Source: Bradysia coprophila (taxonomy: Eukaryota; Arthropoda; Insecta; Diptera; Sciaridae). Taken from it: a DNA stretch of 64,000 bases. Below the pieces are notes generated by a model. It was not told the origin of the DNA, did no database searches, and was given only the letters and a program-made list of their open reading frames with translations. Where the stretch lies: the NCBI RefSeq assembly GCF_014529535.1, contig NW_023504022.1:6313132-6377131 (forward strand), written 5' to 3'. The position numbers and the translations under genes were made by a program. Below are positions 48,818 to 62,264 of this stretch, piece by piece; position 1 is the first letter of the stretch; every line of letters starts with the position of its first letter.

Positions 48818-51174
48818 GAAAACAATTCAAAGGCAAGCTACACACAGTGCGTGCATACGTTAAGGTCATCTACGTGCGCACATAACACGTATGTTTGTAG
48901 TAAATTCGTTGTTTAGAATGTTTTTTGATTGTATCTTATACACGTAGGGCGCGTTTTTTGATCAGCTGATGAAGTTCAGCTGTTGCTGATTCTGCATAAG
49001 CCTTTGGTTTACAAACTGTATTCACGCCGTAAATGTGCTATGATATGAGAATATCGGGAACTTCGGACTAGCTGAAAGCTGCGTTTGTTTAGCCCTTGTC
49101 TCATTTGCAGAGTTCCCACGACTTCGAACGCCTCCTAATTTTAGGATTTTAGGAGGTTTTTTAGAAAACTTTAGTAGAATTTTAGGAGGTTTTTCAACTA
49201 ATTTTTTGATAATTTAAGGCTTACGGTATTTTAGGAAATTTTAATGCATAAAAGAATTTAACTGAGAACGTCGACCTTCGAAATTACCAAAAAAAAACTT
49301 TTACAAACTTCGTTCTTCATTCAAGGCACAATTTACACAATAAGCACAATTTTTAACTTTGCAATTCAGCAACTACCTAACTCGAAAGACCAAAATTGTT
49401 TCTAAAAGAGTATACTCATAAATGAGCCTAGCACGAGATTCCGTAAAAGAAATGTTGAGTTAATACTCGAATAAAGACACTGTTTCGTCATATACGGGTC
49501 CTTTGGTTCGCAAATCGTCAGCCAATGGTAAGCAAACTCAGAGAGAATTCCCATGTATATACGTACCATCGAGACAGAAATATCTTGCAGGTCAAAAGAA
49601 CGGTTTGCAACGATACAAAAAGCTTTATGGACATCTGTCCGAAATGACCTATAAGTTCAGTAACACTTGAAAATAAAAACTCTGAAAAAAACGAAACCAA
49701 TACAACAGTTATAAAACCAGTCTCAACTTCTTTCGTTCTTTGAAAAAATCCCAAAAATTGGTCCTTAGCGATGCTGTAAGTCTGAATTGATTCCATCACG
49801 ATACCACACGTAAAACCAACTAACGAGTATACTGAAAATCAAGTTCTCGGTACTTTATCTGAACCAGATCCCGAGTAAAAATTCTGGTCTCTCGAGACTA
49901 TCAAAAACGTATACTGAAGGGTCTCACTCTAGTCTCATAATTATTTGACACTCAAATTTAGTCTCAAATTGTTTTTTTTTATCGTAAATGTTTCGGATGA
50001 ACAAATAATGAACAAGGCTCACTGAATAGTCTCATTTTGAACACATTGTGACACTTTTTTGTTTCTTCGACACTTTGAGACTAGACTGAAGAGTAGTCTT
50101 TTTTGGAATATTTTTTGTTGGACCGTTTTAGACTGAGTAAGTAGTCTCTACTGTTTTTCACATCGCTGCTACCTGATAGCTTGTATCTTTACTTCCCTGA
50201 CCATCCACATCTTTATCTGAATCTTCATCAAAGTCTAAGCATCCCTGCTCATTGTTTGTTTAATAAAATGATAAATGATGGAAAGGCTAATAATGGATAA
50301 TGGATAATTAGTTTATTTTCTAGAGCTTAGTTGTGCTTTTTATTGTCTGTCTGTTAGGTCCTGTCTTAACCCGCATGAGTTTATAGTTTTATTTATTCTT
50401 AAATTATGTATGTATCAACAACCCATTGCCAAATCGTAACGTAAAAAAAGCTCGGATTCATTTCCGTACAATGTTGGAAATTGAATGTAGAACTTGCCAG
50501 AATCAAAATTTTTTTAAACAAAAGAGATAATTGAATACTAAAACATGTCATCAAAGAGTATTTGCAACGCACTCTGTAGTAAAAAATTGGTGGTGTCGAT
50601 ATCACAGCGTTGTTCAGGTTTTTTTTTCTAGTTTTTCAGTTTTATTGAAGCTTGAACCCATTTTAGGAGTTTTATGAGGATTTTAGGAGGATTTGGTCCA
50701 TTTTATGAATTTTAGGAGTTTTAGGAGGAGCGGGAATTCTGCATTTGGAATATTCAGCGAAGCTACGGCGTCAATGTCCAATCCAATTAGTGTGATAAAT
50801 TTTCATTTAACCAAAAAAGGTTTTTAAAATCAAAAACGTAATTCACGATCATTATGTTAAAATATTGAAAATTTGGCATTTTTATACACAATAAAATTTA
50901 CAGAAAAAAAAATGTTTTTTCGATTTTCAAGACGTGACAATACAGGTTCTAGACTAGCCACAACGATTGAAAGCTTCCATGCAAGTATAAAATCGACCTA
51001 CGCAAAAGAAAACAATAAATGTTTGGGACAGAGAAATGAGAACAGATGGCGTTGCTGTCGTCTTCAAGGGTGAGGCGGTAGCAACACCATATGTTATCAT
51101 TTCTCTGGTTTGTGAATATGTACATTGTTAGACAGAAAAGGTGACAAAATGCGATCGTAGACTGAAGGTAAATT
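48818..51174 (+). repeat. Long dispersed repeat R3, copy 2
   Basis: Same order and orientation as 29957-34254. This copy keeps the uninterrupted target TACAGGTTCTAGACTAG at 50941-50957, where copy 1 carries element A, and is itself interrupted by element D at 49108-50741. Confidence 0.8.
49108..50741. mobile_element. Element D, CAGAGTTCCC termini
   Basis: The 1634-bp insertion starts CAGAGTTCCC and ends GGGAATTCTG, near-perfect inverted repeats, flanked by the 6-bp direct repeat CATTTG (49102-49107, 50742-50747). It is absent at the corresponding point of R3 copy 1 (about 30275, TCTCATTTTTAATATTCAG). Both ends are enriched in TTTTAGGAGG words. No frame longer than 93 codons is present, so it is non-autonomous; CAG termini hint at hAT, but the duplication is 6 bp rather than 8. 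Confidence 0.75.
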
Positions 51175-51421
51175 TTTCTAAATTATGTACATTGACAGGC
51201 CCACAAATCCAAAATACATTGTCAGCATCTGGTCAGCACGCGAACACACTTCTATGTCGTTCTTAAAGGTAGCCTTAGAGTCCGTTTAGCTTCCGTGATG
51301 ACAGTTGTCATTTTAATTGACTATTGTATGAAATGCCAACTGTCATGTACTCAGAGGAAAAACGGAATAAAAAGGAGACAAAACGGGGAATGACTGTGAA
51401 TTCAAACTAATGCTTGTTTTC

Positions 51422-51525
51422 CACTTACCAAAAAGTACTCCGTGTGAGAGACTACATTGATTTTTTTCAATTTTTGCTTTGTTTATTTGACAGCTGGCTC
51501 TCTAAGGAGTACTTTTTGTGAAAAC
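51422..51525. repeat. Half copy of the AAGTACTCCGTGTGAGAG foldback family
   Basis: AAAAAGTACTCCGTGTGAGA, followed by TTTGTTTATTTGACAG and GGAGTACTTTTTGTG, matches one arm of the foldback at 19398-19724. The outer AAGTGTCC termini are missing. Confidence 0.65.
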
Positions 51526-51958
51526 GATAATTAACATTGCGAAATCGACCGAAATTGAATGCTTCTTTCCTTTCAACATAAGACACAGAAAGCTTCTGTG
51601 CTGAGAAAAACTGGCCTAAATGGAAGCAATCTGTTTTCAATTTTAGATTTTTTCTTTTGTTGGAAATTGTGACGCAAAGAAAAATGAGTCGAAGGTTGCT
51701 TTTTGAAGAACTTTAACGGACTTTCTTTGAGAATTCAATTACGGACGGGATTGATTAGTAGTTACGTACGTACTAGCTATCCATTAAATTCAATGAAAAT
51801 ATAAAACAGGTATGTCTATCGACCGCCCGGAGGACATAAAAATTTGGTCAAACGCTTTCATTTTCATATTATTTTGACATAAATTGTGAGTACGTTTAAG
51901 ATAAATCGGCCGATCGGCCTCACCTGTTCTATACTTTCATTGCGTAAATCAAGGATTA

Positions 51959-52137
51959 TCCAAGGCTCTGAAAGAACAGGTTAAGACAACTCTGAGTTGA
52001 TCACGACACACAAATTGCAAATTTTCCTAAAAAACATTTTCTTCAAGTTACACAATCTGTACTGAGTGCATTTATCAATTTCGGTGTCACCCACCTTCGT
52101 GGCTGTCTTAACCTGTTCTTTCAGAACCTTGGGATTC
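51959..52137. mobile_element. Inverted-repeat MITE, CCAAGG(C/T)TCTGAAAGAAC family
   Basis: CCAAGGCTCTGAAAGAACAG plus GTTAAGACA at the left is answered by TGTCTTAACCTG and TTCTTTCAGAACCTTGG at the right: 29-bp inverted repeats with one mismatch around a ~120-bp centre. Confidence 0.78.
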
Positions 52138-52464
52138 TCAGCGTTATACATGTGACGTTATCGTTTGGATTTTTGTATTTTCGTTACAATTCGTAACGTT
52201 ACAAACAGGCTACCATCTCTGTAATGTAATGTTCCATCTCTATTTCTAAAAATCGTTCAGTATGCTGATACCGTAATTTTTACATAAAAGTACAAGTGCA
52301 AAAATAACGTTATGCCTGATGCCTAAAATGATCCGGGTTCCATTCCCGTGTCAGACAATTTCATATAGAATTTTTCTAGCGATTATGTCGTATTGGTAAC
52401 GTACCTCAAAGTTCACTCAAGCTTCATAATTTGGGTAGTTGCAATGTGTTTGGTGGCTGCATTA
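52138..52464. other. Intergenic stretch without a recognisable gene
   Basis: No frame or repeat terminus is supported here. Confidence 0.5.
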
Positions 52465-52645
52465 ATGACTCGTATGACGTAACCAGAAAATGATGAAAAT
52501 TTGTGTGAGTATATTTCTAGCCTACATTTAGGCGAGATATCAATTAAGCACTGTCTTGCCACATTGTGTCTGCGTACTTTGAGTCGTGGTTCGGAAATAT
52601 GTACTTCGAGTCGTGGTTCGGAAGTCACGTTAAGTCGGTGGTCCA
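52465..52645. repeat. Dispersed repeat R2, copy 2 (inverted)
   Basis: Partner of 16590-16745. It additionally carries a short tandem duplication, GAGTCGTGGTTCGGAA twice, at about 52579 and 52607. Confidence 0.6.
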
Positions 52646-52995
52646 GACTGAGTTTGTTGTTGACCGGAAAAGGCTGTTAGTGAGGTCACTCAACACACAA
52701 ATGATCAAAACAATTGCATAGGTTGTTGGACCGTGTTGGAATTTCCTGCTTGTTATTTCCTAACTGGTGAGAGTATCTGTTGCGCATCCTATTTACTACC
52801 ACCAAAAACTGTTTTCTATTGGAATTAGGGCTTCCATGCCTGGACTTTAGGCTATTACAGTTTTTTACTCGACAAGAGATTTTCCATTCAGATCTGGGAG
52901 CACTCTCATCAAAACTGGTTGAATTCACTAATTTGATAGCAAGGCTGGTAATGTGGACAATCAATCAAATCGGCGAATTATTTCCACTTGGAATA

Positions 52996-53001
52996 TTTAT
53001 T
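52996..53001 (-). promoter_or_regulatory. Polyadenylation signal of the ZNFX1-like gene
   Basis: AATAAA on the minus strand, about 115 bases after the stop codon at 53116-53118; the spacing suits a short 3' UTR. Confidence 0.5.
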
Positions 53002-53115
53002 GAACAAAAAAAAAAAATGGTAAAGAAAATATGGAACAAAATGTGAATGATCCTGTGATGCTATGGTTCAACAAACACTTCAACCAACTCAAACACTTCA
53101 ACAGTTCAAAATGAT

Positions 53116-56100
53116 TTATAATCCGAAATTCTGGGGAACCATTACTGAATCCCATGCTGGACGCGCGGCACCATCCATTTCCGGAGCAAATTGATTGGTT
53201 GCTAACAATGCGTGATTGCCACCACCTGACCAACAACCAAAAAAAAAATCAAAAACTTTAAATGGAGCCACTTAACAGAGGGGAACAATAGAATCAGAAC
53301 TGACCAATGTTTGCACCACATTCGTAACATTTAGCAACTTGCATCGCCCCACCACACTCTGTAATGATATACGGATGTCCGTTGGGACATTTAAACCAGT
53401 GACCTTGCTTCATGTCCAGCGCCTTGATTATTTGCAAGCGTTCACCTTCGGAAATGCCTATGCCGGTTTTCAACAGCTTTTCCAGGTCCTTAATGTAGTC
53501 AATGAATTTTCGTTGACATTTTTCGTCGTAGATTCCTTTCGAACGCAAAATAGCCGAAATTTTTGCGTGCAGATCTTTAGCATTCGAACGTTCCCTGGTC
53601 GTATGGGAGGCCGTTTCCCAGCGACGATTGAATTGGATCTTATGAACGAGCCGTTGAATCTCACTGCCGATATTATCGACTTCAAAAGAACATAACGGCA
53701 GCGGTCTGTTCGTGATGTTAGCGAACAGTGAATCGCAGTCGCTCTTTATTACGACACTCGAATAATCGGACACGTTCTTCAGAACTTCCTTGACCCAAAC
53801 CCAAATCTGCTTCAAACTGTTCAGAGTGTTTATGTCCACCTGTTGGTTCAATCGTAAATTTTGAGTTAAATCGAGTCGAGTTAAATGAGAAAGATGTCTA
53901 CCTGACGCAGTTTCGCGGTTGCGCTCTTGTCATCGAAATATATGATCATCTCGAAGAGAGCCTTCACGGAGGGCAGGAAATTCACCAGACTGGTAGCTTC
54001 CAATTGCAGATTTTGATGGATCTCCTCCGTTAATTTTTGGTTCTGATGCCGATTTCCGAAAAAGTTCTTTTTCACCTGAGCAACATCACGGAACGTTTTC
54101 CGAATTATATTTCCGAATCTTCCAGACAATGTCCTTATGACAGTCGTACATCGTGGGCACTTCTTCAGGCCAATTTCACCAGTTTCATCAGTGGCATTGA
54201 AATGCATCGTCAATCCTTCGACTTCAATCGCATGTTTGCAGTCCGGCAGCCATATGAACCTGCAGGTGTTTAATGTCAGGGAAATTGCTTCATTTAAATA
54301 TCAAATCATACCGAGCGTCCTCCTCGTCTTCCGTGAACAGCAATTGGAATTCGGTTAGTTCAGCCAAATCGCAAATGCGACACAGTGGCGGACACATTTC
54401 CCCACAGAAACCGATGCACGCATGGCCACAACGTAACTTTTTGTCACATGGCTCGTTGCAAGGACCACGATCGCACATTTCGCCGCATAAATTTTTGCAC
54501 CGCACGTGTTTACATTGCCAGCTGCACCGTTCCTAGATGGTGAAATTGTGGAAGCCAATTGGAACAGTCGTTTTGAAGGAGAATAACGAAAGAGGAAAGT
54601 GAAAACCATTTACCTTGCAGATGAAACAAGCGTCACCGCACATCTTCTTACATTTCGAATGTTCGCATTTCATTTGGCAGCGCTTCTTACACGGAGGACA
54701 GTTCCTGGAGCATGGGAAGTCACAGCTGGAAAAGATTTTTTTTATCTCAGCTGGATATTGAAACGAAAAATCCGTCTGACTTACAGATGACCGCATATCA
54801 ACGGCCTCAAACATTTATCTAAGCATTTTTGATGCAGAGTACCCATGCAACAAGAGCTGCACGTACCCGAACACTTATGTCCGCATCCATTTTCACCGGG
54901 AAATGTAAAACCGCACGGCTTAGTGCAATGTGATTGGATCTCCACAGACGATGCTGGAACGGATAAGACAAATTGAGTACATGAATTCACCCGGTGTTCC
55001 GGTGGCAATAAGTTCTGATAATCGTACCAGATCGCATGTTGCATGCAACGGTGATTTCATGTCCGCACAGAGTGCTTAATATTTGGACTTTCTCTTTGCA
55101 ATTTTCGATGGTGGGACTTTCATTGCATGGGACCGTTTGTTTATGACCAGGACCACAAATCGGTGTTGACTTTGATGTCGGTACCTAGATGCATGAAATG
55201 GTATCGTGACGTGATAATTCCCTCTCTATTTAAGCGACACAACGAACGTACCCGGCATGGACCACACGGCTCACAGCATTTCTTGCCACATGAGTGACCG
55301 CAGGGTAACACTTTAGTGCACTGCTCTTGGCACTGGAACTCCGTTGACGAATCACAGCAAGGTATCTTCCCGATATGACCGCAAATTGGATGTGCACGTT
55401 CAACAATCGTTCTGCACTTTTTACATTGCGATGAACACGTATGGTTTGTCTTGCATGGATGACCTGCAAGAATCACGTGAATTTTACCAATTTTTGAATT
55501 TCTATTTCGGTTACCGTTGGCACACGATTTAGAGCACGGTTTCTTGCATTGAAATTTGTCGTGATGGCGATCCTTATAGTAGTGACACTTCTGAGGGCAT
55601 GAATGGCCGCAGCTCAAACGTTCTTCGCATAATTCCACACAGTCGATTTTACCGTTTGTCTTCCGGAAACATGGCACAACAACCTGTGAGAGTGCGGAAA
55701 AAAATTATTTTCTCACGCTCTAAACACCGGCGATTCGACTTACCGTATGCTCACAATCCAACGTCGCGGTCACCTTCACCGCACAAGTGGCTTCTTTCGG
55801 ATCAAGTCGGCATTCCATTTTTTGGTTATGACCACAAGGAAGCTCCCTGTCCACAAGTGTTTTACACATCGAGACCGCCGGTTGTTCAAAACATTTCATA
55901 TTCCTGTAGTGAGTGCAAGGAAGTTCCTTTCTCACTTCGATGTTACACCTGTACGTATCCGGATCAACGTGACACATCAGTTTCGATTCGTGGCCGCAGG
56001 TTAGAACTTTATCCACGATCTTACGGCACAGCCAATCATCCATTTTTTGGCTACAAAAAACGATCACTTCATGGTCGCATTTCAGCAGCCGTTTGATTTG

Positions 56101-59100
56101 AGTGCGACAAAACTCGTCCTCAGCGGATCGATGACAGTCGACCGATATGTTGTGGCCACAAGAGCGCGGCTTATCCACTTTGACTCTGCACGGTAAGCAA
56201 TCTGAAATGGACCGCAGATCAAAAGACGCCGGAAGGAAATAACTTTTTTGAAAATGACCTACCTGTGCCAAAGTGACATACGAGCATACAAGGATGTCCA
56301 CTAGGGCAAAATTTTCTGCACAGCTCCCTGCATCGATAGTTTTCGTGTTGCAGATCTTGAGCGTGGCAAAATCTTGGACAAAGGTGATGGCATTTCATTA
56401 ACAGCCCGCATACTTTCGAGCAACCTCCTTCCGGACATTTTTTGATGAAATCCTCTCCCTTCGCTATGTCACTGTGGGTTTGATGCCGTTGACACACGAC
56501 TGTCATTTTGGGTCCGATTTGTTTCTTCTGTTCCAGCTTGGCATTGATTTGTGACCAGATTGTTTGCTTGGAGAGCATTTTCATGTTCCCGATGACGTAA
56601 AGGCCTTTCCTTTTAATGGGAGACCAATATTGTCAGCGATCAATTCCATACCAGTATTGTAACACTTACTTTGCGCGACTGAGAGCGACGCAGACCCGAT
56701 TGCTTATACTTAAAAATCCCATTTTACCATCCAAATTGCTGCGAACCAACGACAGTAAAATTATCTCGTTCTCCTCGCCTTGAAAATTGTCAACGCACGT
56801 AATGTGAATTGACTTCAGGCTCTCCGATGTCCGGAATTTCGACTTGAGCAGAAACAGTTGGCCAGTGTAAGTCGTCAGCACAGTAATCGATGATGGGAGG
56901 TATCCTTGTTTCAGCAAGTATCCAGCCAGACCAGCTAGGTAATCAGCTTCGAATTCATTCAATTTACTCATCGAATCACCTTCCTAAATGTTTTAAATTT
57001 GCGCTTGAACGAACAACACAACTGAGGTGACAGAATGGCGTTACCGATTCTTCAAGTTTTTCGTGGGTTAAGAAGAATAGACTGTTCGACATCCCTTTAA
57101 TGCATTCGTACTGGTGAACATTCCGAGCATCGTCCAAATTAGCGTAAATTGAACCACGGATAAGGTCGGCGATGTCGGGTCGCATTCGATGCTGAGCCTG
57201 AAACATTGAATTTAACGACTCCGTCGTCATGAAGTTGTTACAATTTGGGGGAAAGAGCGTCTCACCAGCAGTGAATAGCACGTCATGTGATTATTGATCA
57301 TTCTTTCGAACAACGACACGTCCAAGTCATATTTCTTGGACAGTTCGTAGACGGCCGTGCTCGGCTTCAATTGTTGATGATCGCCAATCAATATCAAATG
57401 GTCGGTGTATTTGGTCAACGAAGTGACAATGTGCGCTTCCAGCACTTCGGCGGCTTCTTCAACGATAACTGGGGAAATGGCATTCATTAAATGGGGAAAC
57501 TGCGCCAAACATTTTGGAAATTTACCGATCCGACACTTCATCTTTGCCAGGAGATCATGAAACTTTGCAGCGCCAGTCGTAGTCATACCTAGAATTTTTG
57601 ACCCTTCGGTTGTCACTTGTTTCGATTTAATTGTTTCCATTCGTCACTTACCCACAACGTCAGCATTCTTCAAAATTTCCACTTCATGTTGACGCTTCAA
57701 TTGAGCAATGGTTTCGGCGCTTTCGATCAACTTTTCTTCAAGACCTCGTACGGTTTCGTTCATTAAGTGCTTGGCCCGTTTGGCTACAATCAAGTATGCA
57801 GCATATCTCTGTGCGACCAGTGGCAAAGTCTTGTCGACGACATTTATAGAGTCCGTTGTATTGAAGCGTCTCAACGTTTCCAGTTTTGCTGCAACATCGG
57901 GGATCTTGACACGATTTTCGTTCAGACAAGCAAAAATTTCCACCAACACATCCAGCCGCTTCTGTTCAACAAAAACACTTTCGCGAACCTGAGCAACATT
58001 GCGTCGCTTCGTATTAGCGACAGCCATTGAGTCTTTGTCATGGATGACATTTCGTTGAATATTTCTTTCATATTCCTTCAACAAAAACGTTGAATGCGGG
58101 ATGCTCATCTCTTTTCCATGGTACCGACCGACACTATTGCTATGCTCGAATTGCGCTTCTATTTCAGCATGGTCGACGACATCATCAAAAATCATTCGGT
58201 GCTCCATCAGTTCATCCATGTCATAGAATTCTTCTTCCCCTACATCCGCGTATGCTTCCTCACTCGGCGTCTCAGCTTGGCTATTGTCTTTCTGGGCTTT
58301 GCGACCTTTTGCATTCTTATTCGCGTTCACTTGCAAATATTCGAACCATTTCTTGACGGCGTCAATAGCACTGCCTTCGGTGATGTTGTACACATCGGAG
58401 TTACTGAGTTTGAAAAAAGACGGAGAACTCAATTTGTCCAATAGTTGCGACGAGAATTCGGAGCACAACGTTTGATAGATCTGATCGTCAATTGACTCAA
58501 ATTTGATGATTCCTGTTTAGATTGCAAGTAAAATTGTTGAAAAATTGGCGATACCTCTACAGACAAACCACGCTTACCAGTAGGCCATTGCAATTCGGCG
58601 GCAATTTGCTTGAGATTTCGGATTGATCTTTCGTTTTGCTTCATATCCCTTTCGAGGTCGTTCAGTTCTCTCCGCTGCAATCCACCTAACTGTCGGTTTG
58701 TCCTTCTAGCCATATCACGTAAATTAAACTCGCGTAAAACCTCCGACTTACTTCTTCCTCCCACGCGCACTATTTTCGGATCCATTTCGTGACGGTTCAT
58801 TATGTTCAGTATGCCCTCCAAGAACTGATCCAACGCGTGATTAGTATAGCAGATGCAAAGCAACGGTCCTCTGTATTCCGACTGCACTGCCAAATCATCC
58901 ACATCATGCTCCTTTCGTCCCGTCCGCAGCTGTGGATTCTGTAGGATTACTTCGGCGATACGAAGACCTGGAAATTATATTTTCAGTGGCACATCAGAAC
59001 ACCATTCATTCGCATTGACGTACCGACATAAGTTTTCCCCGTTCCAGGCGGTCCTTGAATGATGACAAATTGTTTAGTTAGAGCAGCTTTGAAAGCGTCA

Positions 59101-62100
59101 AATTGATTTGCATCGAGTCCAATGGTTGCATCCAGTGGCCAGGTTCTGCTAACAAACGGATGGACGGCAAAATATCTTTGTTGGAAGCACAATCTGATCG
59201 TGGTCGCGACGTCCCCATCATCAAAACGCTGTTCCACGAGTGACGGCGGAGGTTCAACGTTGTTGCAAGCGCTCACAATGTATTTCGCCAGGGGAAAAGT
59301 GCTCAGATTCAGATTTTGAGCCGTTTTTAAAACGTGCCTTGAAGTAGACAAATTTTTTAAGCGACGGAACGAGTAGATAGGCCATCCTTCCGACATTCAG
59401 AACTTACCTGAACGATTCCCAATAAACTTCGGATTCGATCAGCAGTAAATCGGTTTCGTCACAAAGAACATCAGCGATGCGTGACTGTGCTTTTTCCGGT
59501 ATTATGGTGAGCTTTCGATGCTTTTTGAGATCATCATCATTTCGGAAACCAACAGTAGCAAACACAACTGAATCAAGCGATGCGCTATTTTTCGTCAGCA
59601 GCACCAAGTTGCCCGGTAGAAGTCTTTTGGATTTATCCCAATTGATTTTGGAATAGTCCGTCGGCAATTCGATCCAGTAGTTAAGATTCTCAAACTTTAC
59701 TTCGGCGGTGAGACACTTCACTTTGTAATACACTCGAATCGGTGAACCTTTGGGCATTCTCGGATTATTCGTCGTTTTTCTACAATTTTTTTTGGATTTT
59801 CAATTGAATCTGATGAGCGATGTTCCTAGCGACTCTCTCTTACCTCAACGACAAATACTCCTGAATACCTTGCTTTAAAGGCTGTAGGAAATCCTCCCGA
59901 AGCAAACGAAACTGTACATCCAGGTAATGATCGGCATCTGCGTACGAGCCTGCTTGTTTATTCGGTCGCAAGAACGACGGCTCGGACGACAATAGTTCTT
60001 CCATCGTAGGAATTATCGGTATGTTTCGGAAGTCATCCGGTGGTTTCAGTTTATCGAACGATTTCAAGTCGTAGTCTATTGTAGATGGCGTTAGTGTTCC
60101 GGTCAATCCTAGAAAATGTGTTCACGAAATTACCTGTGAATTTCCCACGTGAAAGTGGTTTTCTGGCTATCACTTCCGCTTCTTCTTGCTGTCGCTTTTC
60201 GTGAAGAGACTTAAACAACTCTTGGAATTGTTCGAGAAGCGTCCCATATTTTGGATTGTCTTTGATCATCAACAGCCTGCTAACGCATAGGGTCACCAGC
60301 CCCATTAAACTGTCTGCAGCAGAAACGGGCATGCGTCGTTTCAAGAAATCCGCCACATTAAAAATGAACTTGAACTTGGAGTCGTCCACAGTCAGGCATT
60401 TGTCACGGAAACGGTTCATTATTTCGGGATAAGCAATGAGTCGAACGATGTCGTTCTGATAGTTGACCAAATTGCATTCATCCGAAAACACTTTTTCACT
60501 CAGAACCTCCAGCAACATTCCGAACGTGCCTCCTTCATATGCCCTGGGCTCTTTCAAAAAGCTTTCGAACGCTTCCATTTCCAAATGCAAGGAGATCACA
60601 ACTGAATCCGCAGGACTTTTCAGATAATTTTCGAATTTCTTGAATCCGAAGTACCTGCGAAGTAGAACGAACCATAAAAAATTGACTGAGACTGGATTAG
60701 CTCCAATGAAAACTTACGTTCGCTGGTTGCCTTCGCGACGCTGATTCGTTCCACTACCAGGATTCGGACCTGCACCTGCACTTCTTGCTTGATGCGGTTT
60801 GTTTGGTTTGTTATGATCTCTCTTATCGGTACCAGAGCCATGAGAAGCTTGTTTCGTTGTACCACGCGTTTGGGGTCGCTTTGGCTGATATAAATTTCCG
60901 GTTTCTACATTGCTGTCAGATTGGTGCGAAGTTTGACGTACTGAAGCATGCTGCTGATGCCGGTTCGTTTGGCCTGTGTTCCCAGCACGGTCAGTGTGAG
61001 ATTTCTGTGATCCTCGCGACTTTGTAGCTTGGTGCGGATTCTTATTTGTTCGGCCTCTGTTGCCATTGTTGCTCGAACCACTTGGCTGCGATGATTTTGG
61101 TGCTGCCATTGTGGCATTCTGTTGATTCCGACTAACATCATTTTGCGCACGAGAACGATGTGGCTGTTGGAATACATCGCTCGCTGGGTATTGTGAAGTC
61201 GGAGTCGGAGAACGATGTGGCTGTTGTGTGATTTCTTTATCTAGATTCAAATTCGATTGTTGACTGCGGCTGACTTCTGGTTTGCCCTCACTAACATAAT
61301 TACGAAATGTTTGATTGACGTTCGGACCTGCTTTGGCCTTATTTTGATAAGAATCATCCGCACTTTGTCGACTCATTCGATCGCTAACGCTTCTTGGCAT
61401 TCCATAGAGGGTTTCAATGATAAATAAATCATTCAGTTGACCAGTAGCCGAAGGTCGTTGAACTGGTTTGGGATAATTATTCGGAGCAGCGTTGCTATCA
61501 CTATTCCGAATACGGGCTTCGAGATCATGCAATTTTCGTAATGCTGCTTCTTCTTGCTGAAGTTTTTCAGACCGAGATTGCTGTAATCCTCGAAACATTA
61601 TAGCTTGGTGCAGATTCTGATTCGTTAGACCTCTGTTCACATTACTGCTCGGACCACTTGTCTGCGATGATTTTGGTGCTAGCATTGTGGCATTGTGTTG
61701 ATTCCGACTATCATTCTGTGTGGTTTCTTTATCTAGATTCAAATTCGATTGACTGTAATTGCGGCTGGCTTCTAGTTTGCCTCCGCTCGCGACACCTTCA
61801 CTAACGGAATTACAAAATTTTTGATTGACGTTCGGCCTTGCTTTTTCCTTATCCGAATTTTGTCGACTCATTCGATCACCGCCATCGATAACGCTTCTTG
61901 GCATTCCATAGAGGGTTTCAACGGTAAATGAATCATTAAGTTGACCAGTTTTCGAACGTCGTGGAACTGGTTTAGGATAATTATTCGGAGCAGCGTTGCT
62001 CGCACTATTCGGAACACTGGCTTGGGGAACATGCAACCTTTGCGACACGGTAGACTCACGCTGTTCTTGAGAATTGACACTTTTTTCAGGCCGAACTGCA

Positions 62101-62264
62101 GAGGTGCTTTCATAAACTGCTTCAACGGCCGATTCGATGCTTGTAGACACAGGTGGCCCAACTGTATCAGACCTTTGCTGTTGAGTGGAATTTAAATGTT
62201 TTGATGAAGCACCGAAAATGCTTAAAAATCGGTGTTTCCAAGATGAAGGATCCTTTTTATCCAT
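53116..62264 (-). CDS. ZNFX1: ZNFX1-like NFX1-type zinc finger RNA helicase, 22 exons
   Basis: Minus-strand exons run 62264-60718, 60654-60134, 60108-59844, 59779-59408, 59337-59024, 58967-58578, 58512-57652, 57590-57526, 57468-57266, 57197-57045, 56993-56670, 56609-56263, 56201-55744, 55683-55515, 55463-55252, 55184-55028, 54953-54785, 54725-54614, 54532-54312, 54259-53902, 53839-53305 and 53225-53116: 7863 nt, 2620 residues. Residues 1-510 are Q/N/S-rich; 516-780 match the ZNFX1 N-terminal region ([22 protein letters not shown]). The SF1 UPF1-like helicase follows: GPPGTGKT (~1000), VIVEEAAEV (~1446), [55 protein letters not shown]. Then come about ten NFX1-type cysteine/histidine repeats (1700-2300) and a C-terminal RZ-type finger (CPNGH...CGGAM...CYEC). 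Relatives bind RNA in small-RNA inheritance (nematode) and antiviral sensing (mammal). The first ATG in frame follows an acceptor at 62283, implying an upstream non-coding exon. Confidence 0.95.
61127..62010 (-). repeat. In-frame 504-bp duplication inside ZNFX1 exon 1
   Basis: [66 protein letters not shown] and APKSSQ each occur twice in the same order. At DNA level the GGATAATTATTCGGAGCAGC block begins at 61471 and 61975 (plus-strand view), a period of 504 bp or 168 codons. The right-hand protein unit has gained extra QPHRS repeats. The region is predicted disordered from composition. Confidence 0.9.

Noticed and set aside
54599..56096. Plus-strand frames opposite the ZNFX1 zinc-finger exons
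   Set aside because: Cysteine-codon complements leave long open antisense frames; no motifs are present.
60785..62195. Plus-strand frames opposite ZNFX1 exon 1
   Set aside because: They mirror the Q/N/S-rich exon, contain the same duplication and match nothing known.
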